Source: Paenibacillus_L residui (GTDB taxonomy: Bacteria > Bacillota > Bacilli > Paenibacillales > NBRC-103111). Taken from it: DNA of 64,000 nucleotides. The DNA lies in assembly GCF_042677205.1 (NCBI RefSeq), contig NZ_JBHTIU010000109.1, positions 1 to 64,000 of the forward strand. Reading direction: 5' to 3'. Numbering within the stretch: position 1 is the stretch's first letter; each line of letters begins with the position of its first letter. The notes under the pieces were generated by a model. That model was not told the origin of the DNA and ran no database searches. It saw nothing but the letters and a program-made list of their open reading frames with translations. Shown here piece after piece: positions 50,433-58,515 of the stretch. The translations under genes and the position numbers were made by a program.

Positions 50433-51377
50433 ATGATAGAAATTGAAAAACCAAAGATTGAGACCGTGACAGTAAACGAAGAAGGCACATACGGCATGTT
50501 TGTGGTTGAACCTTTGGAACGGGGTTACGGGACGACGCTTGGCAATTCTTTACGTCGTATTTTGCTCTCTTCTTTGCCGGGAGCTGCTGTTAACTCCGTT
50601 CAAATCGAAGGTGTCCTTCATGAGTTCTCGACCATTCCCGGTGTAATGGAAGATGTTACGGAAATTATCCTAAACCTCAAAGGACTATCGTTAAAGATTC
50701 ATTCCGACGAAGAGAAAGTACTGGAAATTGACGCGGATGGCGAAGGAGTAGTCACAGCTGGAGACATTCGCGCGGACAGCGATGTAGAAATTTTGAACCC
50801 GGACCTTCATATTGCTACTTTATCGGCTGACGCACGCCTTCATATGCGAATCAATGCCAATCGTGGCAGAGGGTACGTACAGGCGGACAAGAATAAGCGT
50901 GAGGATCATCCGATCGGTGTTATCCCGATTGACTCGATCTACACTCCAATTACCCGCGTCAACTACAGTATTGAGAACACTCGTGTTGGTCAAGTTACTA
51001 ACTACGATAAACTTACCCTCGAAGTATGGACCGATGGCAGTATTCGTCCGGAGGAAGCGGTTAGTCTCGGAGCCAAGATTTTGACCGAACATCTTATGCT
51101 CTTTGTTGGCTTGACGGATGAAGCCAAAGATGCTGAGATCATGATAGAGAAAGAAGAAGACAAAAAAGAAAAAGTATTGGAAATGACCATCGAAGAGTTG
51201 GATCTTTCCGTTCGTTCTTACAACTGTTTGAAACGTGCGGGAATTAATACCGTTCAAGAGCTGATAACCAAGACGGAAGAGGACATGATGAAGGTCCGCA
51301 ATCTTGGCCGCAAATCTCTGGAAGAAGTTCAGGAGAAGCTCGACGAATTAGGATTAAGCCTTCGATCGGAAGATTAA
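50433..51377 (+). CDS. rpoA: RNA polymerase alpha subunit
   Basis: RpoA dimerises to start RNA polymerase assembly and its C-terminal domain binds activators and UP elements. The 314-aa product starts MIEIEKPKIET and has the N-domain LERGYGTTLGNSLRR, a flexible acidic linker (KEEDKKEK) and the alpha-CTD with NLGRKSLEEV. ATG 50433 follows GAAGGAGGG; the in-frame ATG at 50373 precedes that site. Confidence 0.98.
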   Translation: MIEIEKPKIETVTVNEEGTYGMFVVEPLERGYGTTLGNSLRRILLSSLPGAAVNSVQIEGVLHEFSTIPGVMEDVTEIILNLKGLSLKIHSDEEKVLEIDADGEGVVTAGDIRADSDVEILNPDLHIATLSADARLHMRINANRGRGYVQADKNKREDHPIGVIPIDSIYTPITRVNYSIENTRVGQVTNYDKLTLEVWTDGSIRPEEAVSLGAKILTEHLMLFVGLTDEAKDAEIMIEKEEDKKEKVLEMTIEELDLSVRSYNCLKRAGINTVQELITKTEEDMMKVRNLGRKSLEEVQEKLDELGLSLRSED

Positions 51378-51403
51378 ATTTCCCATTAGAAGGAGGGAAC
51401 AAC

Positions 51404-51769
51404 ATGGCATATCAAAAGCTGGGTCGTGATTCCAGTGCGCGGAAAGCCTTGTTCCGTGATCTGGTGACCGACTTATTCATTCAAGAGCGCATCCAAACGA
51501 CAGAGGCTAAGGCGAAAGAGGTTAGATCCATCGCGGAGAAGCTGATCACTCTGGCTAAACGCGGAGATCTTCATGCTCGTCGCCAAGCAGCCGCCTACGT
51601 TCGCCGTGAAGCGGCTAACGATGAGCAGGACGCCATTCAAAAGCTGTTTACTGAATTGGCCACCCGCTATTCCGAGCGTCCAGGCGGATACACACGTATC
51701 CTGAAGCTGGGGCCTCGTCGCGGAGATGCTGCTCCTATGGTTTATTTGGAACTGGTGGATCAAGCTTAA
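51404..51769 (+). CDS. rplQ: 50S ribosomal protein L17
   Basis: L17 lies near the tunnel exit. The 121-aa product starts MAYQKLGRDSSARKALFRDL and ends with the PRRGDAAPMVYLELV signature. AAGGAGGG precedes the ATG. A terminator lies 12 bases after the stop, ending the supercluster. Confidence 0.97.
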   Translation: MAYQKLGRDSSARKALFRDLVTDLFIQERIQTTEAKAKEVRSIAEKLITLAKRGDLHARRQAAAYVRREAANDEQDAIQKLFTELATRYSERPGGYTRILKLGPRRGDAAPMVYLELVDQA

Positions 51770-51781
51770 CGACTGGATAGG

Positions 51782-51824
51782 AAAGGGTGGACAGAATCTC
51801 TGATTCTGCTGAAGCCCTTTTTTT
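51782..51824 (+). terminator. Terminator after rplQ
   Basis: AAAGGG pairs with CCCTTT and an inner CAGAATC/GATTCTG stem closes on TCT; seven T follow. It separates the alpha operon from truA. Confidence 0.85.
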
Positions 51825-51863
51825 GTATCGTTCACGCGATTAGGTGAGGAACAGGAGCATATC

Positions 51864-52628
51864 GTGAGAAACATTAAGATGCAGGTAAGCTACGATGGTA
51901 CAGCCTATTGCGGATATCAGATTCAACCGGATCAGGTGACTATTCAGGGCAAGCTGGAAGAAGCCGTCTCCATCCTTACCGGTGAAGAGGTTCATATTAC
52001 CTCTTCCGGTAGGACGGATGCGGGGGTTCATGCCCGGGCCCAGGTCATTAACTTCTTAACCAGGTCGGCCATCCCGATCGAACGCTGGTGCCTTGCGATC
52101 AATTCCAGACTTCCTGACGATATTACCGTTCATACTGCCGAAGAAATGCCTCTTAATTTCCACGCCAGACACGATGCCAAACAAAAGACCTACCGCTACA
52201 GCATTCATAGGAGCCGCTGGCCGGACGTCTTCCACCGGAAGACACGCTTGCATCACCCTTCATTGCTGGACATCGATGCTATGAGAAGGTCCCTTCGCTA
52301 CTTGGAAGGGGAGCACGATTTTACTTCCTTCTGCTCCACCCGGACTTCGGTTGAATCACACGTGCGTACCATCTTCTCGACCAGCGTGGAGTATAGGCCG
52401 GAACCGATGCTGGGAGATGGTGAGGCAGGTGTGATTCATATTTATATCACGGGGAACGGTTTTCTATTCAATATGGTGAGAATTATCGTCGGGACCGTAT
52501 TGGAGGTCGGCACAGGCAAGAGAAGCGAGTCGGAAATCAAACAAATTCTTGATGCCCGGGACCGTAAACTGGCAGGGCCGACAGCTATGGCTCACGGACT
52601 CACGCTATGGGAAGTCAGGTATGAATAA
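51864..52628 (+). CDS. truA: tRNA pseudouridine(38-40) synthase TruA
   Basis: TruA makes pseudouridine at positions 38-40 of tRNA anticodon arms. The 254-aa product has the catalytic Asp in SSGRTDAGVHA (about 49-59) and the conserved HARHDAKQKTYRY. Start is GTG 51864 with CAGGAGC upstream. In many relatives it follows ecfA1-ecfA2-ecfT, which are absent here. Confidence 0.96.
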   Translation: MRNIKMQVSYDGTAYCGYQIQPDQVTIQGKLEEAVSILTGEEVHITSSGRTDAGVHARAQVINFLTRSAIPIERWCLAINSRLPDDITVHTAEEMPLNFHARHDAKQKTYRYSIHRSRWPDVFHRKTRLHHPSLLDIDAMRRSLRYLEGEHDFTSFCSTRTSVESHVRTIFSTSVEYRPEPMLGDGEAGVIHIYITGNGFLFNMVRIIVGTVLEVGTGKRSESEIKQILDARDRKLAGPTAMAHGLTLWEVRYE

Positions 52629-52664
52629 ATCTTCATATTGCCTGCTGATTTGTACGACTTTTTC

Positions 52665-52693
52665 TTGCTATTCAAATCCAGGTATAGTAAGAT
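52665..52693 (+). promoter_or_regulatory. Candidate rplM-rpsI promoter
   Basis: TTGCTA (52665-52670), 17 bases, TAAGAT (52688-52693). TATAGT at 52683 is an alternative -10 without a fitting -35. It lies upstream of the L13 leader. Confidence 0.45.
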
Positions 52694-52699
52694 ATTAGA

Positions 52700-52750
52700 T
52701 GGTGTTTCATAACTGGCTATCCCACGGCCCCGAGTCATGAAATGACCACC
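52700..52750 (+). ncRNA. L13 leader upstream of rplM
   Basis: The segment GTTTCATAACTGG followed by CCCCGAGTCATGAAA folds with TTTCAT (52705-52710) pairing ATGAAA (52737-52742). Sequence and position match my memory of the Firmicutes L13 leader family, thought to bind L13 for autoregulation of rplM-rpsI. A covariance search would confirm it. Confidence 0.65.
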
Positions 52751-52815
52751 GGATAATTGAACATTAATGAATTAAATCATACAAGCTATTTCTGATGCTT
52801 AGGAGGATTAAGCAA

Positions 52816-53253
52816 ATGAGTACCACATATATGGCTAAGCCTAACGAAGTTGAACGTAAATGGTACATTATCGACGCCGAAGGCAAGACCTTGGGTCGAC
52901 TGGCCAGCGAAGCGGCCAGCCTGATTCGCGGTAAGCATAAGCCGACCTTTACGCCACATATTGATACGGGTGACTTCGTTATCATTATTAATGCCAGCAA
53001 GATTGTCCTGTCGGGGAACAAATTGCAAGACAAGAAATACTACAGACACTCGCTGCATTCCGGCGGTCTGAAAGTAACCTCGGCTCAGGAAATGCTGGCC
53101 AAGAAACCGGAGCGGATGATCGAACTGGCTGTTCATGGAATGCTGCCTAAGAACCGTCTCGGCAACAAAATGAAATTAAAGCTGAAAGTGTATGCCGGAA
53201 GCGAGCATCCACATCAAGCACAACAACCCGAAGTTTGGGAACTTCGCGGGTAA
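52816..53253 (+). CDS. rplM: 50S ribosomal protein L13
   Basis: L13 is an early 50S assembly protein. The 145-aa product contains WYIIDAEGKTLGRLAS and the HGMLPKNRLGNKM signature. ATG 52816 lies 9 bases after AGGAGG; the in-frame ATG at 52795 precedes the site. It has its own leader and pairs with rpsI. Confidence 0.97.
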   Translation: MSTTYMAKPNEVERKWYIIDAEGKTLGRLASEAASLIRGKHKPTFTPHIDTGDFVIIINASKIVLSGNKLQDKKYYRHSLHSGGLKVTSAQEMLAKKPERMIELAVHGMLPKNRLGNKMKLKLKVYAGSEHPHQAQQPEVWELRG

Positions 53254-53271
53254 TAAAGGGAGGACTCTTTC

Positions 53272-53664
53272 GTGGCACAAGTACAATACTATGGAACCGG
53301 TCGTCGTAAGCATTCGGTAGCACGTGTCCGCCTTGTACCGGGTGAAGGACGAATTGTTATTAATAAACGCGATCTGAATGAATATTTTGGTCTGGAAACA
53401 TTGAAATTAATCGTTAAGCAACCATTGGCCCTTACCGAAACGGAAGGTAAATATGATGTGCTGGTAACGGCACATGGCGGCGGAACGACTGGGCAAGCAG
53501 GTGCTATCCGCCACGGAATTTCCCGTGCACTGCTTAAAGCAGATCCGGAATTCCGCGGTTCTTTGAAGAAAGCCGGCTTCCTGACCCGCGATCCGCGGAT
53601 GAAGGAGCGTAAGAAATACGGCTTGAAAGCCGCTCGTCGCGCACCTCAATTCTCGAAACGTTAA
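53272..53664 (+). CDS. rpsI: 30S ribosomal protein S9
   Basis: S9 reaches the P site with its C-terminal KR tail (RAPQFSKR), intact here. The product is 130 aa, starting MAQVQYYGTGRRKHSVARVR. Start is GTG 53272 with GGGAGG upstream. Confidence 0.97.
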   Translation: MAQVQYYGTGRRKHSVARVRLVPGEGRIVINKRDLNEYFGLETLKLIVKQPLALTETEGKYDVLVTAHGGGTTGQAGAIRHGISRALLKADPEFRGSLKKAGFLTRDPRMKERKKYGLKAARRAPQFSKR

Positions 53665-53682
53665 AAAACCTTATTTTCAACC

Positions 53683-53719
53683 CTTTCGCCCATTTGCGTT
53701 ATTCGCAAATGGGCGAAAG
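53683..53719. repeat. Perfect 16-bp inverted repeat after rpsI
   Basis: CTTTCGCCCATTTGCG (53683-53698) and its exact complement (53704-53719) flank TTATT. There is no T run, so it may act as an RNA-stabilising 3' stem or a protein site. A true terminator lies 45 bases further. Confidence 0.8.
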
Positions 53720-53763
53720 CTATATTAGGCACCAAAAGAAAAAGCAAAATCCACAATATAAGA

Positions 53764-53793
53764 AGCACATCACCCGGGTGGTGTGCTCTTTTT
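53764..53793 (+). terminator. Terminator of rplM-rpsI
   Basis: AGCACATCAC pairs with GTGGTGTGCT (one G-T pair) around CCGG, followed by CTTTTTG. The stretch 53794-53910 is AT-rich and holds no clear promoter for the next gene. Confidence 0.8.
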
Positions 53794-53926
53794 GTTGATA
53801 ACTTCAAAATTAAACTTGGTTTTTCTTTAATGAGCTAAAATAAAAGCAATTCGGAAGAAATTCATAAAATGCATTTAGGTTATATTAAGAAAAATATATG
53901 AATTTTTAGTGAGGGAGGCATACAGC

Positions 53927-54361
53927 ATGAACGAAATCGAGACAATCTACCGACAGTTGTTGAATGCGTGGAACAATCAAGATGCACGAGAAATGGCTGA
54001 CTTGTTTTCGGAGAGCGGCGAGCTTATCGGTTTTGACGGAAGTCAAGAAATTGGACCGGAAAACATTTTTTCGCACCTTGACCCCATCTTCAGAGACCAC
54101 CCCACCGCAAAATTCGTTAGTAAAGTTAATGATGTGCGCTTCTTAGGTTCAGAGACAGCATTGTTAAGAGCGATAGCGGGCATGGTTCCCCGTGGACAAA
54201 CTGATATCAACCCGGACGCCAATGCACATCAGACCCTTGTTGTTAGCAGGAAAGAAGGGAAATGGAAAATCGAACTTTTTCAAAATACCCCTGCTCAGTT
54301 TCATGGTAGACCAGAGTTGGTCGAACGTATGACAGAGGAATTACGATCCATGCTATCATGA
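53927..54361 (+). CDS. SnoaL/NTF2-like protein, SgcJ/EcaC type
   Basis: The 144-aa product looks like an NTF2-fold cone: an N-terminal helix pair (IETIYRQLLNAWNNQDAREM, then ADLFSESGELIGFDG) and the closing GKWKIELFQNTPAQFHG strand. Proteins of this kind are annotated as SgcJ/EcaC family, mostly without known reaction. I cannot assign a substrate. ATG 53927 follows GAGGGAGG; a GTG at 53909 is upstream of that site. It stands alone between terminators, so it is an accessory gene. Confidence 0.85.
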   Translation: MNEIETIYRQLLNAWNNQDAREMADLFSESGELIGFDGSQEIGPENIFSHLDPIFRDHPTAKFVSKVNDVRFLGSETALLRAIAGMVPRGQTDINPDANAHQTLVVSRKEGKWKIELFQNTPAQFHGRPELVERMTEELRSMLS

Positions 54362-54409
54362 CTCGCTTAAGCGACTCTGAAACAGAGCGTGCAGCTTACA
54401 TGTATACAG

Positions 54410-54447
54410 CCCTTTCCTAGTTCTGTCGGAAAGGGTATTTTTATTTT
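54410..54447 (+). terminator. Terminator after the SgcJ-like gene
   Basis: CCCTTTCC (54410-54417) pairs perfectly with GGAAAGGG (54428-54435), then TATTTTTATTTT. It isolates pspA from upstream transcription. Confidence 0.88.
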
Positions 54448-54546
54448 CTAAATTTCTCCATTTGGCAAAGTGTTCCGTATAAAATGAATCCTTTTGGTAA
54501 GATAAACAGTATATATACTAAGACTAATTTTAAAGAGGAGAAGACT

Positions 54547-55227
54547 ATGGGGATCTTATCCAGATTTAAAGACATTATGTCCAGCAATATCCATGCTTTT
54601 TTAGATAAGGCGGAGGACCCGGAGAAAATGCTGGATCAATACTTACGAAATCTCAGAAGCGATTTAGGCCAGGTAAAGGCGGAAACGGCTTCGATTATGG
54701 CGGAAGAACAAAGAAGCAAGAGGCAGTGGGATGAATGCAAATCGGAGATCAGCAAGCTGAAAAAGTACGCGGTTAAAGCTTTGGAAGCCGGGAATGAGGG
54801 CGATGCCCGGACCTTCCTGGAGAAAAAGTCTTCTCTGGCTGCGAAAGAAGAGGAGCTGCAAGCAGCCTACAATCTGGCGTCCGCCAATGCGGTTAGAATG
54901 AAAGAAATGCATGACAAGCTCGTATCCGATATCGGAGAGCTGGAATCAAAGGCAGCCATGCTCAAGGGCAAAATGGCCGCAGCCAAGGCCTTGAAGAGAA
55001 TGAATGAAATGGGTTCATCCGTCGCCGGTGCCAATTCATCCATTTCTGCTTTCGGAAGGATGGAGGAGAAGGTGAACAGGGCATACGACGAGGCTGAGGC
55101 GTTGGCCGAATTAAGAAAGGATCCGGCAGACGAATTCGAGGAGTTAACGGAGAAATACGAGGAAAGTAACGATGTGGAAGATGAGTTGGAGGCCCTCAAA
55201 AAGGAACTTAAAAACAATAAAGAATAA
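54547..55227 (+). CDS. pspA: Phage shock protein A / IM30 family
   Basis: PspA is an ESCRT-III-like coiled-coil protein that binds stressed membranes and limits proton leak. The 226-aa product starts MGILSRFKDIMSSN (amphipathic helix), then long coiled coil (about 25-185) with the conserved EDPEKMLDQYLR near residue 22. It is the B. subtilis PspA (YdjF) type rather than LiaH, judged by the neighbours. ATG 54547 follows AAGAGGAG; the in-frame ATG at 54484 has no site. No clear SigW box was found upstream. Confidence 0.94.
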   Translation: MGILSRFKDIMSSNIHAFLDKAEDPEKMLDQYLRNLRSDLGQVKAETASIMAEEQRSKRQWDECKSEISKLKKYAVKALEAGNEGDARTFLEKKSSLAAKEEELQAAYNLASANAVRMKEMHDKLVSDIGELESKAAMLKGKMAAAKALKRMNEMGSSVAGANSSISAFGRMEEKVNRAYDEAEALAELRKDPADEFEELTEKYEESNDVEDELEALKKELKNNKE

Positions 55228-55290
55228 TCGCACGAAGCTTCACCGGATCGGGTTTCTTCATTCCAACTGAAAGTGTTAAAATGAAGGAAT

Positions 55291-55314
55291 AAGCTGTAGC
55301 TGTAGCTACAGCTT
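55291..55314 (+). promoter_or_regulatory. Hairpin between pspA and ydjG
   Basis: AAGCTGTAGC (55291-55300) pairs perfectly with GCTACAGCTT (55305-55314) around TGTA. No T run follows. It may stabilise the pspA end of a processed transcript and so set pspA above ydjGHI. Confidence 0.55.
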
Positions 55315-55350
55315 TCATAATGAAAGGCATTGAGCGAGGTGACACAGGGG

Positions 55351-56379
55351 ATGGTTATCCATTACAAATGTCCCAACTGCGGCGATGATATGGCATTCGA
55401 CAGCGATTCGGGAAGGTTAACCTGTCATAGCTGCGGAAGACAGGATAGAATAGAGGAATTTTCCGAAGATTTCATAACAACGACGTTTTCTGACGAGGAC
55501 GCCCACGAATATCACTGCGACAATTGCGGCGCCATATTGATTACAGAGGCGGAAACAGCGGCTACGACGTGCAGCTTCTGCGGAGCGGGTGTTGTGCTTG
55601 GGGACCGGTTATCGGGGGCATTGGCTCCAGCCAAGGTTATTCCATTTACCATTAGCAAGGAACAAGCGATGGCTGCATTTCGCAGATGGTGTAAGAACGG
55701 CAGGCTAACTCCTAAAGGTTTTATGACAGCGGATAGGGTTAAGGGGATTACAGGAATGTACATTCCCTTCTGGTTGTATGATTTAAACACGAAAGCGAAG
55801 GTAAGTGCCGATTGTACGAGGGTGAGGCAATATACAAGCGGTAATTATATATATACAGAGACGAAACATTATGATGTGTATAGAGATATTGATCTGAATT
55901 ATGTTAAGGTTCCCGTGGATGCCTCCAAAAAAATGAATGATGAATTAATGGATAAATTAGAGCCGTATGATTACAGCCATTTGAAAGATTTTAAAACACC
56001 GTATCTGGCAGGATTTATCGCCGAGAAATACAACTACAATGACGAGGAGCTCCTACCCCGGGTTAAAGCAAAAATCCAAAAATTCATTGATTCCTATATT
56101 AGCTCAACCATCTCCGGCTATACTACAGTCCGATATAGAAGCAGACAAATCGATACCAAGAAGACAAGCAGCCATTACGTTCTTCTCCCTGTCTGGATGG
56201 TATATTATGATTACGGTAAAGCCGTGCACACTTTTGCGATGAACGGCCAGACGGGCAAGGTCGTCGGTAAGCCTCCGATCAGTTACGGTAAGGTCGCTCA
56301 ATGGTTCGGCGGCATTGCTGCCAGTACCTTCATAGCGCTAAAACTCATCTCCTTAATGATGGGAGGCGAGATATGGTGA
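55351..56379 (+). CDS. ydjG: YdjG-like zinc-ribbon membrane protein
   Basis: The 342-aa product has two N-terminal zinc ribbons: CPNCG with CHSCG and CDNCG with CSFCG (residues about 7-75). A beta-rich domain follows and one membrane helix near the C-terminus (about 315-335). In B. subtilis YdjG and YdjH are reported to help recruit PspA and the SPFH protein YdjI to stressed membranes; the same role is inferred here. ATG 55351 follows GAGGTGA; TTG 55330 is a weaker start. It overlaps ydjH by seven bases. Confidence 0.9.
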   Translation: MVIHYKCPNCGDDMAFDSDSGRLTCHSCGRQDRIEEFSEDFITTTFSDEDAHEYHCDNCGAILITEAETAATTCSFCGAGVVLGDRLSGALAPAKVIPFTISKEQAMAAFRRWCKNGRLTPKGFMTADRVKGITGMYIPFWLYDLNTKAKVSADCTRVRQYTSGNYIYTETKHYDVYRDIDLNYVKVPVDASKKMNDELMDKLEPYDYSHLKDFKTPYLAGFIAEKYNYNDEELLPRVKAKIQKFIDSYISSTISGYTTVRYRSRQIDTKKTSSHYVLLPVWMVYYDYGKAVHTFAMNGQTGKVVGKPPISYGKVAQWFGGIAASTFIALKLISLMMGGEIW

Positions 56380-57173
56380 ATGGAAGAACGGCTTTAAAAG
56401 CGATTATGCTTTGCTTGGTAATCATTCCTTTTTTTCTATCTGCAGTAAATATTTCGCAGGCTGCCGCGGAGTCCAAACCGAAAGTTTATGATTTCGCCAA
56501 TCTGTTGACCGAGACGGAAGTGGAAGAGCTTGAAGCGATGGCCGATAAGTATGGAGCGAAGAGAGAGACCGAATTTATCATATTAACGACCAAAGATACG
56601 GAAGGCAAAGACGTCGTTAAGTATATGCAGGATTTTTACGACGACAAGGCACCGGGGTATGATAAACCTCATGGCAATACAGCCATACTGACGGTTGATA
56701 TGCAGCATAGAGAAGTGTATTTGGCAGGCTTCTATAAAGCGAAGTTATATCTGGATGATTCCAGGCTGGATTTAATCCGTAACAAAATAACACCGGATTT
56801 GTCCAACGGGGATTATTATCTTGCCTTCAGCAAGTTTATAAAGACCTCTTATAAATACATGGGGATAAAGCCCGGTGTCAACCCGGAAAATATTCTCTTT
56901 ACACTATGGTTTCAACTAGCCGCCTCCTTGGCTGTAGGGGGAGCTGTAGTCGGAGTTATGCTGTACAACTCGGGAGGTAAAGTCACTGTAAATGAAGGGA
57001 CTTACCGGGATTTCCAAAACTCCAGAGTTCGTGAGCAGCGCGACGATTATATACGGACAACGGTCACCAAACGCAGGAAACCGTCCTCGAACAGCAGCAG
57101 CGGAGGCGGTGGCGGAGGGGGAGGAACGACCAGCGGGGGTCATTCTCATAGCGGAAGCAGAGGAAGCTTTTAA
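56373..57173 (+). CDS. ydjH: YdjH-like TPM-domain membrane protein
   Basis: The 266-aa product has a signal or anchor segment (about 8-30, ending ISQAAA), an extracytoplasmic TPM (TLP18.3/Psb32) domain (about 36-165, KVYDFANLLTETEVEELE start) and a membrane helix (about 180-205). The basic tail ends in a Gly run and HSHSGSRGSF. TPM domains act in stress repair of membrane complexes in other systems. The ATG overlaps the ydjG stop, so translation is coupled. GGGAGG lies 8 bases upstream. Confidence 0.9.
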   Translation: MVNGRTALKAIMLCLVIIPFFLSAVNISQAAAESKPKVYDFANLLTETEVEELEAMADKYGAKRETEFIILTTKDTEGKDVVKYMQDFYDDKAPGYDKPHGNTAILTVDMQHREVYLAGFYKAKLYLDDSRLDLIRNKITPDLSNGDYYLAFSKFIKTSYKYMGIKPGVNPENILFTLWFQLAASLAVGGAVVGVMLYNSGGKVTVNEGTYRDFQNSRVREQRDDYIRTTVTKRRKPSSNSSSGGGGGGGGTTSGGHSHSGSRGSF

Positions 57174-57208
57174 GAATCCTAATCATACGGAAGGGAATGA
57201 GAAAAGAG

Positions 57209-58222
57209 ATGTCCTTTTTTAGAAATCAATTTGCTAATGTAGTGGAATGGGAAGAGTTTAGAGACGATATGATTTTCTGGAAGTGGAGCAATCGGGAGAT
57301 CAAGAAAGGGAGCCGGCTTATTATCCGTCCCGGCCAGGATGCCATATTTATTAACAACGGTAAAATAGAGGGGATATTTCATGACGAGGGCGATTATAAC
57401 ATAGCTTCGGAAATTATCCCTTTTCTGTCCACGCTCAAAGGCTTCAAGTTTGGTTTTAACAGCGGCATGAGAGTAGAAGTGCTGTTCGTCAACACGAAGG
57501 AATTTACCGTAAAATGGGGCACGAAAAGTGCGATTCACATTCCGACCCCGCAGCTTCCCGGAGGGCTGCCGATTCGCGCCAATGGAACGTTTAATTTTAA
57601 GGTGAATGATTATGTGGCTCTAATTGATAAAATTGCCGGGGTTAAAGAAAGCTACTTTGTCGATGACATCAAGCTTAGAATGACCTCGATCCTCGATCAG
57701 CTTCTTATGAAGTGGATCTCGAAGGAAGGCAAGGACATGTTTAACCTGCAGGCCAATGCTTTCGAAATTGCCCAAGGGATCAGGGAAGATATGGATATGC
57801 AGATTATAAACGATGGAATTACCATCACCGGCTTTAATGTCATGAGCTTCAATTATCCGGAAGAAATTCAAGAGATGATCACGAGGACCGCTTCCCACAG
57901 CATGGTTGGAGATCTCCAAAGATACCAGCAGATTTCCATGACCGACGGGATTGCCTCCGGCAAGGTTCAGGGCGGCGGTGCGGCATCCGATATGGCCGGC
58001 ATGATGATGGGTATGAATATAGCCAATGAAATGCTGAAGAACATGAATAAAGGCAAAAACACGACCGATCAGCCGGCACCGTCCGCCCCTCCCGCACAGG
58101 CAAATAATGATGAATCCGACAACACTGACGGCGGCAAACAGAAGCCGAACTTCTGCCCAAATTGCGGAACAAAGACGAGCGGCGGCAACTTCTGCTCCAA
58201 TTGCGGACACAAGCTGGTCTAA
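57209..58222 (+). CDS. ydjI: YdjI-like SPFH-domain protein with C-terminal zinc ribbon
   Basis: The 337-aa product matches B. subtilis YdjI in order: N-terminal MSFFRNQFANVVEWEEFRDD, an SPFH domain (to about residue 215), an MMMGMNIANEML helix, a disordered Pro/Asp-rich linker and a zinc ribbon (CPNCGTK then CSNCGHK) at the C-terminus. It oligomerises at membranes and in B. subtilis binds PspA. Start MSFF (57209) matches relatives; ATG 57197 is an in-frame alternative nearer GGAAGGG. It closes pspA-ydjGHI; a terminator follows. Confidence 0.92.
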   Translation: MSFFRNQFANVVEWEEFRDDMIFWKWSNREIKKGSRLIIRPGQDAIFINNGKIEGIFHDEGDYNIASEIIPFLSTLKGFKFGFNSGMRVEVLFVNTKEFTVKWGTKSAIHIPTPQLPGGLPIRANGTFNFKVNDYVALIDKIAGVKESYFVDDIKLRMTSILDQLLMKWISKEGKDMFNLQANAFEIAQGIREDMDMQIINDGITITGFNVMSFNYPEEIQEMITRTASHSMVGDLQRYQQISMTDGIASGKVQGGGAASDMAGMMMGMNIANEMLKNMNKGKNTTDQPAPSAPPAQANNDESDNTDGGKQKPNFCPNCGTKTSGGNFCSNCGHKLV

Positions 58223-58260
58223 TGATTATATTCCTAAGGATCATATACAACACAACCTCG

Positions 58261-58292
58261 AAGCCTTCCCTGCCTTATGGGGAGGCTTTTTC
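58261..58292 (+). terminator. Terminator of pspA-ydjGHI
   Basis: AAGCCTTCCC (58261-58270) pairs with GGGGAGGCTT (58278-58288 region, one G-T pair), then TTTTT. The next 220 bases up to cysH hold no gene and no clear promoter or riboswitch. Confidence 0.85.
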
Positions 58293-58515
58293 CGTATTGT
58301 TCCCCCATTAAGGAACGGAACACACTATATCTGTTTTTATATTTCACGGTAAACGCGCAAGTGCAAAGGAGGACGATAGCCGGTTATCCTTGGCTGGCGG
58401 AAGCGCTGCTTATCTTATAGTTTATATGCACCAATAAGCTCCATCTTCAATAAACTGTGTTATGTGCCCATTTCGGTTGGTTTATGGGAATATTGCAGGG
58501 AGAGGTGTCAAGGGT

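Noticed and set aside
54378..54403. TGAAAC as a SigW -35 for pspA
   Set aside because: No CGTA or CGTC follows at the right spacing, and a strong terminator lies between it and pspA.
54462..54483. TTGGCA and TATAAA as a pspA promoter
   Set aside because: The spacer is only 10 bases, too short for any sigma factor.
58293..58515. A SAM or other riboswitch upstream of cysH
   Set aside because: No S-box core, T-box or other recognisable aptamer sequence is present in this stretch.
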